Of a stretch of DNA of 64,000 nt, positions 1 to 8,347 are shown piece after piece. The stretch covers positions 24,254,015 through 24,318,014 of the forward strand of contig CM064517.1 in NCBI GenBank assembly GCA_032716605.1, in the 5' to 3' direction. Under the pieces are notes generated by a model. The model had not been told where the DNA came from, did not search any database, and saw nothing but the letters and a program-made list of their open reading frames with translations. Position numbers and translations under genes: made by a program. Origin of the DNA: Paralithodes platypus (lineage: Eukaryota; Arthropoda; Malacostraca; Decapoda; Lithodidae). Positions within the stretch are counted from its first letter, which is position 1; every line of letters begins with the position of its first letter.

Positions 1-49
1 ATAAGGTGAACAAAAAGACTGACCTACTCATGTGTAGATTACAGTCTTT

Positions 50-69
50 ATTGTATGTATGTATGTATA
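50..69. repeat. (TGTA)n microsatellite
   Basis: About five TGTA units. Similar TATG/ATAC tracts recur near LINE fragments at 1526-1549 and 10490-10504. This one may be a leftover LINE tail, but that is not established. Confidence 0.8.
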
Positions 70-322
70 ACATCTCCGCACAATGCAGGAAAAATATACA
101 AAATAGAGTGTTCAAAGAAGCTTCACATCACACATCAGCTTGGTAAAATATCTTCACTGCTGGGATCGACTGAAGGCTCTTAACCTATATTCACAGGAGT
201 GAAAAAGAGACAGATATTAAATAATCTACACATAGAATGTTATTGAAGGCTTAGTGCCAAATCGGCACACCCTATTATCATGTAACTAGAGCGACAGGTG
301 GGGAAGGAAATGTAGGGGAGCT

Positions 323-598
323 CTGGGCGCATTGAGGGACTTTTGGTTGAAAAATAATGGTCCTAGTCTCTTCAACAAAATGCCAGAGAATGTGAAAAAC
401 CTGATAGATGTGCCAACAGAAGTCTTCAAGAGAGCCTTCGACAACCATCTCAAGACAGAGCCTGATCAGCCATGCTTCGTGGGTGAGAGAGCTCCTCCCT
501 TGAATATTCTGGTTCATCAAGCACCGGCAGCAAACAGACTCGGGGGGGAGCAGCTCTTGCTGAGGCCGCTGACGGATGACCGAACTTCTCCAAAGTAA
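323..598 (+). pseudogene. LINE reverse-transcriptase ORF2 C-terminal fragment
   Basis: The reading frame gives RDFWLKNNGPSLFNKMP followed by VFKRAFDNHLKTEPDQP and ends at a stop at 596-598. This pattern (RDF...GPSLFNKMP...FKR..DNHLK..PD.P) is one I recognise from the extreme C-terminus of non-LTR retrotransposon polyproteins in crustacean genomes. No RT palm, endonuclease or start region is present. It is therefore a 5'-truncated copy lying in the intron upstream of the PIGG exon. Clade is not assigned. Confidence 0.6.
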
Positions 599-779
599 CT
601 CCAAGGTAACGCTGGTTTGTGATACCAGTATTAATGCCTAGCCTAAGCTAAGTCGGGCCATATAACATTGCAGTATAGGCATTACGTCTTTGGCGAAAGG
701 GCCATTGCAAAATAAACAACATTACCCCACTACCCTGAACCCTTACCAAAGTTACCAGTAAGTAATTTTTACTTTCCAG

Positions 780-907
780 TCCGAGAAGTACATGGTGTTG
801 GTGTGTGGTGACCATGGTATGAGTGATGCTGGAGGTCATGGTGGATCATCACACTCTGAGGTCACCACTTCAGCCATCATCATCTCCAACACCTTCCCAC
901 CAAAGAT
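780..907 (+). CDS. PIGG: PIGG-like exon: GPI ethanolamine phosphate transferase 2 catalytic-domain exon
   Basis: A pyrimidine-rich tract ending TTTCCAG (acceptor AG at 778-779) precedes 42 complete codons plus AT, then a GTTAGT donor. The translation includes VLVCGDHGMSDAGGHGG and SSHSEVTT. GDHGM is the metal-binding motif of the alkaline-phosphatase fold shared by the GPI ethanolamine phosphate transferases PIGN, PIGO and PIGG. The form GDHGMS..G.HG.SS..EV.T fits PIGG best. In the family this domain faces the ER lumen and adds ethanolamine phosphate to the second mannose of the GPI anchor. The exon ends in phase 2, which matches the exon at 51222 exactly (AT plus G gives Met). The donor is weak before GT. 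PIGO is the main alternative. Only part of the enzyme is visible. Confidence 0.85.
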
Positions 908-937
908 GTTAGTATACAATATTCTTTGCATCATTTC

Positions 938-1261
938 CCACCAAATACGATAGTACTGTATGCTATAGTGAACAAACAAATGCACCAGTAGGCCAGGGCC
1001 CAGATTTCCTAATCAAGACGTCCTACGATTTGAACAAATAAATTACTGCAAGTGCGAATGAATTATCCCCCAAGTCATTGGTAGATGTCAAAGGTTTGGA
1101 CATTCAGGTCTAGCGATTTGTGGCAAATGTCAGTAAAGTCCCTCTAACAAGGACACGCCCTAGCCCTGTCAATCAAGAGAGTACATGGCGTTAGTAATTA
1201 CATCATCTTCTGTTGATCCCTCTGTATCTCCACTGCTTTTCAGTCACTTTTGTTCATATTG
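938..1261. other. Intronic stretch with no recognisable feature
   Basis: No ORF with family resemblance, no terminal repeats and no tandem structure was seen here. It is ordinary intronic sequence as far as I can tell. Confidence 0.6.
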
Positions 1262-1549
1262 TATATTATATTGGTTAGTAAATGGTATGGGCATGTGGAG
1301 AGAATGGATGAACAAAATTGGGTGAAAAGATGCAGATCTGTGATTGTGGAGGGAGCTGCACCAAGGGGTGGACCGAGGAAGACCTGGGATTGGACTATAC
1401 GTGCCGATCTCAAATCCAAAAACTTGACAAGTGAAGCAGCCCTTAACAGGGTTGCCTGGAATGCCGCCATTAGGACAAGAGACTGAAACTGTACGTATGT
1501 GTGGAGCACTCAGTCTTAACATTTTATTTATGTATGTATGTATGTATAG
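1262..1549 (+). pseudogene. LINE C-terminal fragment with TATG tail
   Basis: The frame reads WYGHVERMDEQNWVKRCRS, then VEGAAPRGGPRKTWDW and LNRVAWNAAI. This is the GH..RM ... RP.KTW ... W...I signature at the C-terminus of many arthropod non-LTR retrotransposon RT proteins. It is 5'-truncated. A (TATG)n tract at 1526-1549 follows and could be its 3' tail. No RT core is present, so it is a dead fragment. Confidence 0.6.
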
Positions 1550-1706
1550 CCACTCCCACCAGATACCACCAGACATAATCGATCAGCCTGATGGTACAAC
1601 AAAACACAGCCTATAAAAGCTAGAACAAATAGGTTAGAAAACAGCCCAATCCCAGCCATGGTAAACATCATAAATAACATAAAAGGTTGTCTCTCATAAT
1701 CAAACA

Positions 1707-2016
1707 ATTTATTAGTGGCCCCTCCATCATTGACGAACATGCCTATTACATAAGGCATCCTCTTCAAACACTAATCCGCCGTAGTTTGAATCTACCGCGC
1801 AGAGCATTTAAAAACTGAGGAGCCTTCATCATGAGCGCACGCGACCTCACTCATGGCTTCAGTCATTATGAATTGGGTTCTCACTACGAAAAAACTTCGT
1901 AAAAAATAAAAACAAAAAGAAAATAAGAATAACTATCCAATAAGCTTTCCATCATATCGTGGATGTACTTGTGTGGATTTCTGACCAGACGCTGATTCAG
2001 GCGTCATTCCTCCTTC
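1707..2016 (+). repeat. DIRS-A left ITR
   Basis: It begins ATTTATTAGTGGCCCC and is the reverse complement of 10044-10353. It contains an internal short hairpin, TACGAA...TTCGTA, kept in every copy. The left-type end has CCCCTCCATCATTGACGA where the right-type end has CCCCGTAATCATTGACGA. Confidence 0.93.
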
Positions 2017-2332
2017 TCTGCTCTGCGCTCAGCCTGCCCGGACGTGCCTTCCACGCTCCGCTGGTTCCGCATTCGTTGCGTCCCTAGTGAGTTTTTTCTC
2101 ATTTGTTTACTCCAGGATGTATCGAGTAAGGTTAGGATAGGCGTAGCAGGAGTGTCCTGGGCTGGTTGCCCGCAGTGCAGTGTATTTTGGGTCGTGTGTA
2201 TGGGGCATCTATTTCGGATGTACCCTCGTGGTCCTGTTGTGGACACGTGAACTTTTCACAGTTGTGTTAGTTTGTGATGCAGGCGGCTTTCATTACGCGT
2301 TAATTATTGCTGCCTTTTATCCTTCTGATGAG

Positions 2333-3746
2333 GTAAGCTGTGTTTTTCTGACGTTCCCAGCGTATTTTTCTTCACTTAGTGAAGTTTTTTTCTGGGTCCT
2401 TGTCAGGCTTCCCGGGGTGGGAAGTTGTCGCTACGGTGGTGTGTTGGCGGTGGTTCCTGTTGTGTTATTCCAGTGTGTGTTTATATTTCAACTATTTTCA
2501 TGCCGTCTACCTAGGCCTAGCCAGCCGCTCGTAGCTTTGCCACATGTCTAGTGTTATTATTTATTATTATAAATATGCCCTACTGTGTCATGTGTATCCG
2601 GGTTTTAGTTGTGTATTGGCTAATTCCTCGGACTATAATTGTTTCCTGGTTTAGTTGTGTATTGGCTAATTCCACGGATTATGTTGTGACCTTGGTTAGT
2701 CGTGCGTGACTCTCCTCGTGTCGTATTGTTCAGATGGTGTCTGTTCAGGGTGGGGCTTGCCTTCCGGCGGGTTTTTTCTCGGTTTCACCATGAAAATCCT
2801 GACCGATGAGCCGTGTTGGGCCACACGTGGTTTTTAACTCTGGCTGGTTCCCCGGCGTGGGGAGGTGTCTGTGGCTCTCCAGGACTGCGTCTCTGTGGGT
2901 GCCTGGTTTCAGGCCTCCTTTAATTCCCGGCGGGATGGCTGTACCCATCCTTTTATATATATATATATAAAAAACGACGTTCTTGCGAACATTCGTTTTT
3001 ATAGGTTTTTTCTACCTGGTTTACGACAACCACATGGAAAACCTAGCTGTTGTTTAGGCGTTCCTCCCCGGCGATCTTTTACAAAGAAGTGGGGTCAGGA
3101 ACTTGTGGGGTTAACTTTTAGACTTCTCACCCGGCGGGTGCACCTGAGCAGGGTGGGATAAACGACTTAGGTCTCATATAGTTAACCAATCCATTTTAGT
3201 GATACTCTGTGTATCGCTGCCTTTACTCTTACGGCAATTGAAGGTTCAATGAGGTTTAACCAAATCGATTCCCACACCCGGCGGGTGCTCCTAAGTGGAG
3301 GAACTAAGGAATTTATAACAAATTCAATTTCGATTAACCTTAATTTGGTGATACATTCAGTATCGCCGCCTTCTATTTTTACGACGATCTTTTGGGACAA
3401 TTCGTTAAAATATCAGATCTCGTATATTCCTGCCCTGGGCTATTCTACTAAAATATTTCAAGGGCCGGCGTCTTTATGAGGGGGGCTTTGTTACAAAATT
3501 GAATCTTGAGACAGTCACCACCTCCTACAGACTATAAGTGCCATACTGGACCATTATATCAGAGGGTATTCTTCATGTTCTTTAACTAAAAAGATTTGTT
3601 TAGCCTCTTTACACCCCGCCGCGTAGCGAGATGTGTTAGCTGTGTCTTTGCATCCCGTTACCCGGCGGGTTATTAACACTTGTATGCGAACACTTGGGTT
3701 AACCTTATGAGCATTAATTCCTGGAAATTTTTCTTTATTTTTCCAG
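2333..3746 (+). other. Putative leader intron of DIRS-A
   Basis: The donor GAG|GTAAGC (GT at 2333-2334) and an acceptor TTTATTTTTCCAG|AG (ends 3746) sit in the untranslated leader, 60 nt before the ORF1 start. The acceptor is conserved in all five copies and the donor is intact in A, C, D and E. In B the donor is GAG|GTAGCT. Splicing would remove most of the leader and its hairpin modules. No transcript evidence is available here. Confidence 0.5.
3110..3400 (+). repeat. Duplicated hairpin module in DIRS-A leader
   Basis: Two imperfect copies with a period of about 148 bp. Each has the near-perfect palindrome CACCCGGCGGGTG (3128-3140 and 3275-3287), a GTTAACC/ATTAACC box, and an inverted GATAC/GTATC pair (3201-3215 and 3350-3364). 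Each then has a CGCYGCCTT...ACGRCRAT stretch. The same duplication is present in all five copies. Confidence 0.7.
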
Positions 3747-3806
3747 AGCTGAGCTCCGGCAGACCAATACAGACCCGGCAGTAGTTTCCTCACACCAGTC
3801 TCTGTC

Positions 3807-6425
3807 ATGGCTACTGTGGCCCCAGTTTTTGCCCTGTGCATTACCCCTACTTGCGCGGGTATCCCGATTTTTGCGCATACCCTTTGCATAAGGTGTGTTA
3901 AATGTCTAGACCGTTCAAGGGGTCTCTGGGTTACACTTAATTGTTCCTTTTGCTCCCAATTAGCCAATAAAGTCCTGTGTGACAATGACAAGACCGCGGC
4001 GGTAGCGTTGAGAGAGGTCAGACAACAGATGTCGGCCTACACTACCATTGTCGCACATAAGTCACTTCAATGTGACAACGTCCCACTTTGGGATAAGTTG
4101 CTGTCAGAGCACCCTCCCCCTAAACGTACCTCTAGAGTAACGGGTTTTAAGCCGACAGAGACTAGCCAGGGTTCTGTATCGTCTGTGGATACGTCTAAAC
4201 GCCCGAGAGAGCCTACTCCCCCGGCAGCCACCTCCTCGTCGCGGGCGAGATCGAGGTCAAGGTCACCTCTCAGACAGCAGTCTTCAAGTCGTGCCTCTTC
4301 CCCGGCGAGTAAGAAGAGTAAGACGGAAGCTTCCACCAGTGGTCATGGTGGTGATTCTTCCAAATCTAAGTCTAGTTCGCGGTCACACCGTAGCCACAAA
4401 TCCTCCAAAAAGGATTCCCATAGGAAGTCCTCTCGACATTCTCCTAAGTCTAGTGCATCTCGTCGTACCTCTACACCTGAAAATGTTTCTGTTACAGCCT
4501 CAGAGTATAGTGAAGCGCCTGTCCCTAAACAAGATTTACCTATTGATATTTTAACCCTAGAAATGGAAAGTTCAGGAAATTCAATAATTGAGAATGTTTC
4601 AGACTCTCAAGAGAGCGTAGGCCAGAGCCTCGGTGTTTGGCGGTTTGCTCAACCAGGGTCTGACCATCCACGTCCGACTCATACGAGTCACACAGTAGCC
4701 GATGTCCACAGGGACGCGGCGACCCCATCCTCTATCCCTGACTTATCTTGGAAACAAGGTACCCCTGCCTCGGCGGGGTCTTCTCAGGAGGATCGGGAGG
4801 AACAAGATGAAGTGTCAATAATTTCAGATAGGGAAGGACAAGGGTCAGGCTCAGGCTTGGACGCCGCCCATGATAATACTGATTCACCTGTAAGTTCTGA
4901 ATCTAACCAGTTTGTTACAGCACAAGAAATTGATGGGTTACTTACTCATGCTCTATCTAAATTCTTTAGTCAACAACAAGAAAACCCCACAATGGACTTG
5001 GGGGCTCCCTTGACAAGTTCTGCGGTACGGCCTCTGATAACGTCAATCGATTTATCTAAGATTCCTAACCCTCCTACTCTGTCACCGGCAGGGAGCTCTA
5101 AGCCAGCTACGGCGGCATTCACTACGTCAAATGTCAGGGTCATCACGGATGTTAATCCACCCCCTCTAGACAAAGCGCCTCTTAGAAAGGTAGCTATGCC
5201 CCTGCTTTATGGGCCAGACGAGTCATGGGTTCTTTTGAACCCCTCTAAGCCAGAGCTTGCCCAGCCTACCTTGTCAGGGGAACTCCCGGTACCACGTGAG
5301 TGGTTTATCCAGGGAAATAAGTCAAAGAAATTAAGGGCATTGGATGCCTTGGGTAATGTTTTGGACGTAAATATCAAGGCTATACCTAGTTATTATCATC
5401 AGGATTATTTTGTTTATGCATCTAAGCCTGCTTTACCCCCTGCCTCAGCTTCAAAACTTTTTTCAGACTGGTCTAAGCTGGATGGGTTTAATGATATTAA
5501 GGCTCTGTCGGCTCTTACTCCTGAACTAGATTTACAGACCGTCACAGACGAGACAGCTAATCCAGTTTTGAAGGTGGGACAGTTGGGACCAGGACCTTGG
5601 GTGGATTGGGAGGTAGAGGCTCAAAACTTTGCAACCACTTTCACTTCTAAATCTTCCCACCAGATCCCTCAGGATACACATTCATGGTTCTCCATGCCGG
5701 TGGGTTCTGCCGGCGGAGTTCCGTCAGCTTTATTTTCTTTTCTAGCTGCCCCTAAGATTAATCTTTGTGAACTAAAGGACCCATTCACTACCCCTACCCC
5801 TACTCACCTAGACAGAGAATTTAGGCTAAGGGGAAAAGCTTTCCGCCTGTTTTCACAGTACATAGTTTCTCAGCAGGTGGCTAAGTCTTTACTCCGGTCC
5901 ACTCAGGCAATCGCAGACGCGGATGCTCGAAGATCAGTTGAGTTATCCCGGCGTCTGATTCTTCAGTCGTCGATTCAATCCTTAGGTGACATACGCACAG
6001 CCTTACTTGAGGCGGTGCGAGCACGACAGGATCTTAGGATGTCATTAGTTCGCAAGCTGCCTGATCGCATTGCTAACCAGGTGGTAATGTCCCCAGTACT
6101 TACTCCTTCTTTAATGTCCCCTGATGTATGGCGAACAGTGTTTAACATGGCACAGGCCGTGAAGCACAGTCCCGCACAGGCTAAGAAACCTGCATTTAAC
6201 TTCCCCAAACCTAGGCCTCCTACTAAAGCTCAGCCAGGGGGTTCTAAGCCTTTTCTTCCGCCTAAGTCCTCCCAATCCCCCCTGGGTCAGTACAGGCATA
6301 GACAGAGAGGGTTTTCAGGACAGAGAGGACGCGGCCAGTATAAGCCGGGGCAGGGCCAGTCTTCGGCCCACACCAGCCAGCCGGCGAAGCGTCCAACACC
6401 ACCAACCCCACCATCAAAAAACTAA
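3807..6425 (+). CDS. DIRS ORF1, Gag-like protein (copy A)
   Basis: 872 aa, probably the nucleic-acid-binding structural protein of the element. The start ATG at 3807 follows TGTC and is the first ATG after the predicted acceptor; the same start and length are kept in copies A, C and E. Residues 11-49 carry Cys at 11, 16, 27, 30, 33, 46 and 49 plus His24, a likely zinc-binding module that I cannot place in a named family. Residues about 140-225 are rich in SR/RS and Lys. The middle (about 440-770) is the most conserved part between copies and carries VITDVNPPPLDKAP and LHSWFSMP-like segments. The C-terminus is basic and Gly/Arg/Pro-rich (GFSGQRGRGQYKPGQGQ). The stop lies 17 nt before the RT/RH ATG, so reinitiation or a separate mRNA would be needed for the next ORF. 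Confidence 0.88.
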   Translation: MATVAPVFALCITPTCAGIPIFAHTLCIRCVKCLDRSRGLWVTLNCSFCSQLANKVLCDNDKTAAVALREVRQQMSAYTTIVAHKSLQCDNVPLWDKLLSEHPPPKRTSRVTGFKPTETSQGSVSSVDTSKRPREPTPPAATSSSRARSRSRSPLRQQSSSRASSPASKKSKTEASTSGHGGDSSKSKSSSRSHRSHKSSKKDSHRKSSRHSPKSSASRRTSTPENVSVTASEYSEAPVPKQDLPIDILTLEMESSGNSIIENVSDSQESVGQSLGVWRFAQPGSDHPRPTHTSHTVADVHRDAATPSSIPDLSWKQGTPASAGSSQEDREEQDEVSIISDREGQGSGSGLDAAHDNTDSPVSSESNQFVTAQEIDGLLTHALSKFFSQQQENPTMDLGAPLTSSAVRPLITSIDLSKIPNPPTLSPAGSSKPATAAFTTSNVRVITDVNPPPLDKAPLRKVAMPLLYGPDESWVLLNPSKPELAQPTLSGELPVPREWFIQGNKSKKLRALDALGNVLDVNIKAIPSYYHQDYFVYASKPALPPASASKLFSDWSKLDGFNDIKALSALTPELDLQTVTDETANPVLKVGQLGPGPWVDWEVEAQNFATTFTSKSSHQIPQDTHSWFSMPVGSAGGVPSALFSFLAAPKINLCELKDPFTTPTPTHLDREFRLRGKAFRLFSQYIVSQQVAKSLLRSTQAIADADARRSVELSRRLILQSSIQSLGDIRTALLEAVRARQDLRMSLVRKLPDRIANQVVMSPVLTPSLMSPDVWRTVFNMAQAVKHSPAQAKKPAFNFPKPRPPTKAQPGGSKPFLPPKSSQSPLGQYRHRQRGFSGQRGRGQYKPGQGQSSAHTSQPAKRPTPPTPPSKN

Positions 6426-6442
6426 AGTCTCTCTCACTCCCA

Positions 6443-8347
6443 GTGCCTATCTTAAGGCCGGAGGAACCGAGGGAAGTACAGCCGGCGAACCCTTGTCTGC
6501 TAACTGGGTCGTTCCGATTGTGTCACCAAACATGGCCGTTAAAAACCTGGGCACGGATGGTGGCACGCAAAGGCATCACTTGGCAGTGGCTCCGGCGACC
6601 TCGCTTACGTCAGCCGACAACGGCAAATTGTGTTTCATTAGAGGTGGAGTCGCTGGTCCAGGAGATGATTGCCAAGAATGTCATCATCCCGGTCCCTCCA
6701 GATTACCCTGTATTCACGTCAAAACTGTTTTTGGTTCCCAAACGGGACAGTGTTCAGATGAGGCCGGTCGTAGACCTGTCTTATCTGAATCTTCACATTT
6801 ACAACGAGTCTTTCAGAAAGTTAACAGTTCATCAAATCAGGCTAACACTTCCGCCGGGAGGCTGGATGTGTTCCCTAGACCTGACAGACGCCTATTGGCA
6901 CGTGTCGGTCAACAAAAGATTTCAAAGGTTTCTGGCCTTGAGGATCAGGCACCAAAATTTTGTTTTTCAGAGGATGCCGTTCGGTTTGAACCTAGCCCCT
7001 CGAGTATTCACGAAACTAGTCCGGCAAGCCCTGATGCCGTTGTTAAAACAGGGAATCAGAGTGTTGTGGTATCTAGACGACTGGCTGGTGGTGGCAGAGA
7101 CACAACAATTATGCATAAAACATGTCAATATCATTTTAAATCATGTCAAAACTCTAGGCTTCAAGGTAAATCTGGTAAAGTCAAACCTTGTTCCCTCAAG
7201 AGTAATTCAGTGGATAGGGCTGGTCTGGGACACCGCCGCTCTCACTCTGAGTCAGAGTGTGGACAATCGCAACAGGTTTCGCAGGAAACTGTTCAGGTTT
7301 CTTCACAGTCTGACTACGACACGAAGAGTCTGGGAGTCTCTGGTCGGCTCTCTCAACTGGATTCAGCTAACTGTCAAGTTGGGCCGGTTGAAAGTAAAAC
7401 GATTAATATTGGAAGGCAACAAATATTTCCCACTCTTACCGGCGGGAAAATTATGGCCCATACCAAAATTAATCCACACCTTACTAGCGGTCTGGGCGAA
7501 GAGGGAAACATTGCACTCAATCATGTCATGGACCTCTCCTCCTCCAACGGTATGGGTAGACACGGATGCGTCGGGCACCATAGGGTGGGGATTTCAGTCA
7601 AATCAGGGGCACCAGGGTCAGGGGCTTTGGTCCCACTTAGAAATCTCTCACATAAATGTCAAAGAGTTACTAGTCCCCTTGTATTTCCTTCAGGCTCACG
7701 GCCCGGCGTTACGGGGCAAGTCGGTGGCCTTCAGAATGGACAATCTGAATGCAGTTCACTGTATTCAGAAACAAGGGTCAACGAGGTCAAGGAAGTTGCT
7801 ACTCGTGTCGGAAGAGATTTTTGTTCTAGCCAGCAGTCTAGATATTTATCTTCACGCATCTTATCTCCCAGGCGTAGCGAACGTCTGGGCAGACGCTCTG
7901 TCCCGGAGACAGAGCACGACAGTAGAATGGGAGCTCAAGCAACCCATTTTCGACCTAATGATTGCGGAGCTCTCCCATCCACAAGTGGATCTTTTTGCGT
8001 CCGACGAGACTCACAAGCTCCCTCTATACCTCACCCGCCGGGCGATAACGCCGGCAGGGGGGCCAGACGCCCTAGTGACAGACTGGAACAGATGGAGCTC
8101 CATCTATCTGTTTCCGCCGCCAGATGCGTCACTAATGTGCCACGTAGTGAACAAACTACGAGTTTATCGAGGCTTAGTCTCGCTAATCGCGCCCCTGTGG
8201 CCGGCGCAGGTGTGGTACCAGCAATTAATAATGTGGTGCCCGGACCCGGTATCGCTCCCGGTCGGGTACTTCCACTTAGACACGATTGGCAACCTAGCGA
8301 CCTCGCTGACTTTTGCATTATGGACATTCAGGAGGCCAAGTGGCTAG
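6443..8347 (+). CDS. DIRS reverse transcriptase / RNase H (copy A)
   Basis: 634 aa. RT fingers and palm span about 75-330: FLVPKRDSVQMRPVVDLS, SLDLTDAYWH with catalytic Asp146, then the YLDD box at 210-213. RNase H follows at about 365-490 with Asp373 (WVDTDASG), Glu408 (NVKELL), Asp433 (RMDN) and Asp484 (WADALSR). The last 140 residues (HPQVDLFAS...YLFPPPDASL...APLWPAQ) are a conserved extension seen downstream of RNase H in DIRS elements. I see no DPPY-type adenine methyltransferase motif, which some DIRS1 elements carry here. The frame overlaps the recombinase frame along most of its length. All catalytic residues are present. Confidence 0.92.
   Translation: MPILRPEEPREVQPANPCLLTGSFRLCHQTWPLKTWARMVARKGITWQWLRRPRLRQPTTANCVSLEVESLVQEMIAKNVIIPVPPDYPVFTSKLFLVPKRDSVQMRPVVDLSYLNLHIYNESFRKLTVHQIRLTLPPGGWMCSLDLTDAYWHVSVNKRFQRFLALRIRHQNFVFQRMPFGLNLAPRVFTKLVRQALMPLLKQGIRVLWYLDDWLVVAETQQLCIKHVNIILNHVKTLGFKVNLVKSNLVPSRVIQWIGLVWDTAALTLSQSVDNRNRFRRKLFRFLHSLTTTRRVWESLVGSLNWIQLTVKLGRLKVKRLILEGNKYFPLLPAGKLWPIPKLIHTLLAVWAKRETLHSIMSWTSPPPTVWVDTDASGTIGWGFQSNQGHQGQGLWSHLEISHINVKELLVPLYFLQAHGPALRGKSVAFRMDNLNAVHCIQKQGSTRSRKLLLVSEEIFVLASSLDIYLHASYLPGVANVWADALSRRQSTTVEWELKQPIFDLMIAELSHPQVDLFASDETHKLPLYLTRRAITPAGGPDALVTDWNRWSSIYLFPPPDASLMCHVVNKLRVYRGLVSLIAPLWPAQVWYQQLIMWCPDPVSLPVGYFHLDTIGNLATSLTFALWTFRRPSG

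Noticed and set aside
780..907. Exon as a processed PIGG pseudogene
   Set aside because: Flanking splice signals and continuation in phase at 51222 argue for a true exon; a processed copy would lack the intron boundary.
7900..8347. DAM-type methyltransferase domain in the RT/RH ORF
   Set aside because: Some DIRS1 elements have one, but I see no DPPY-like motif in the C-terminal 140 residues; they match the conserved non-methyltransferase extension.
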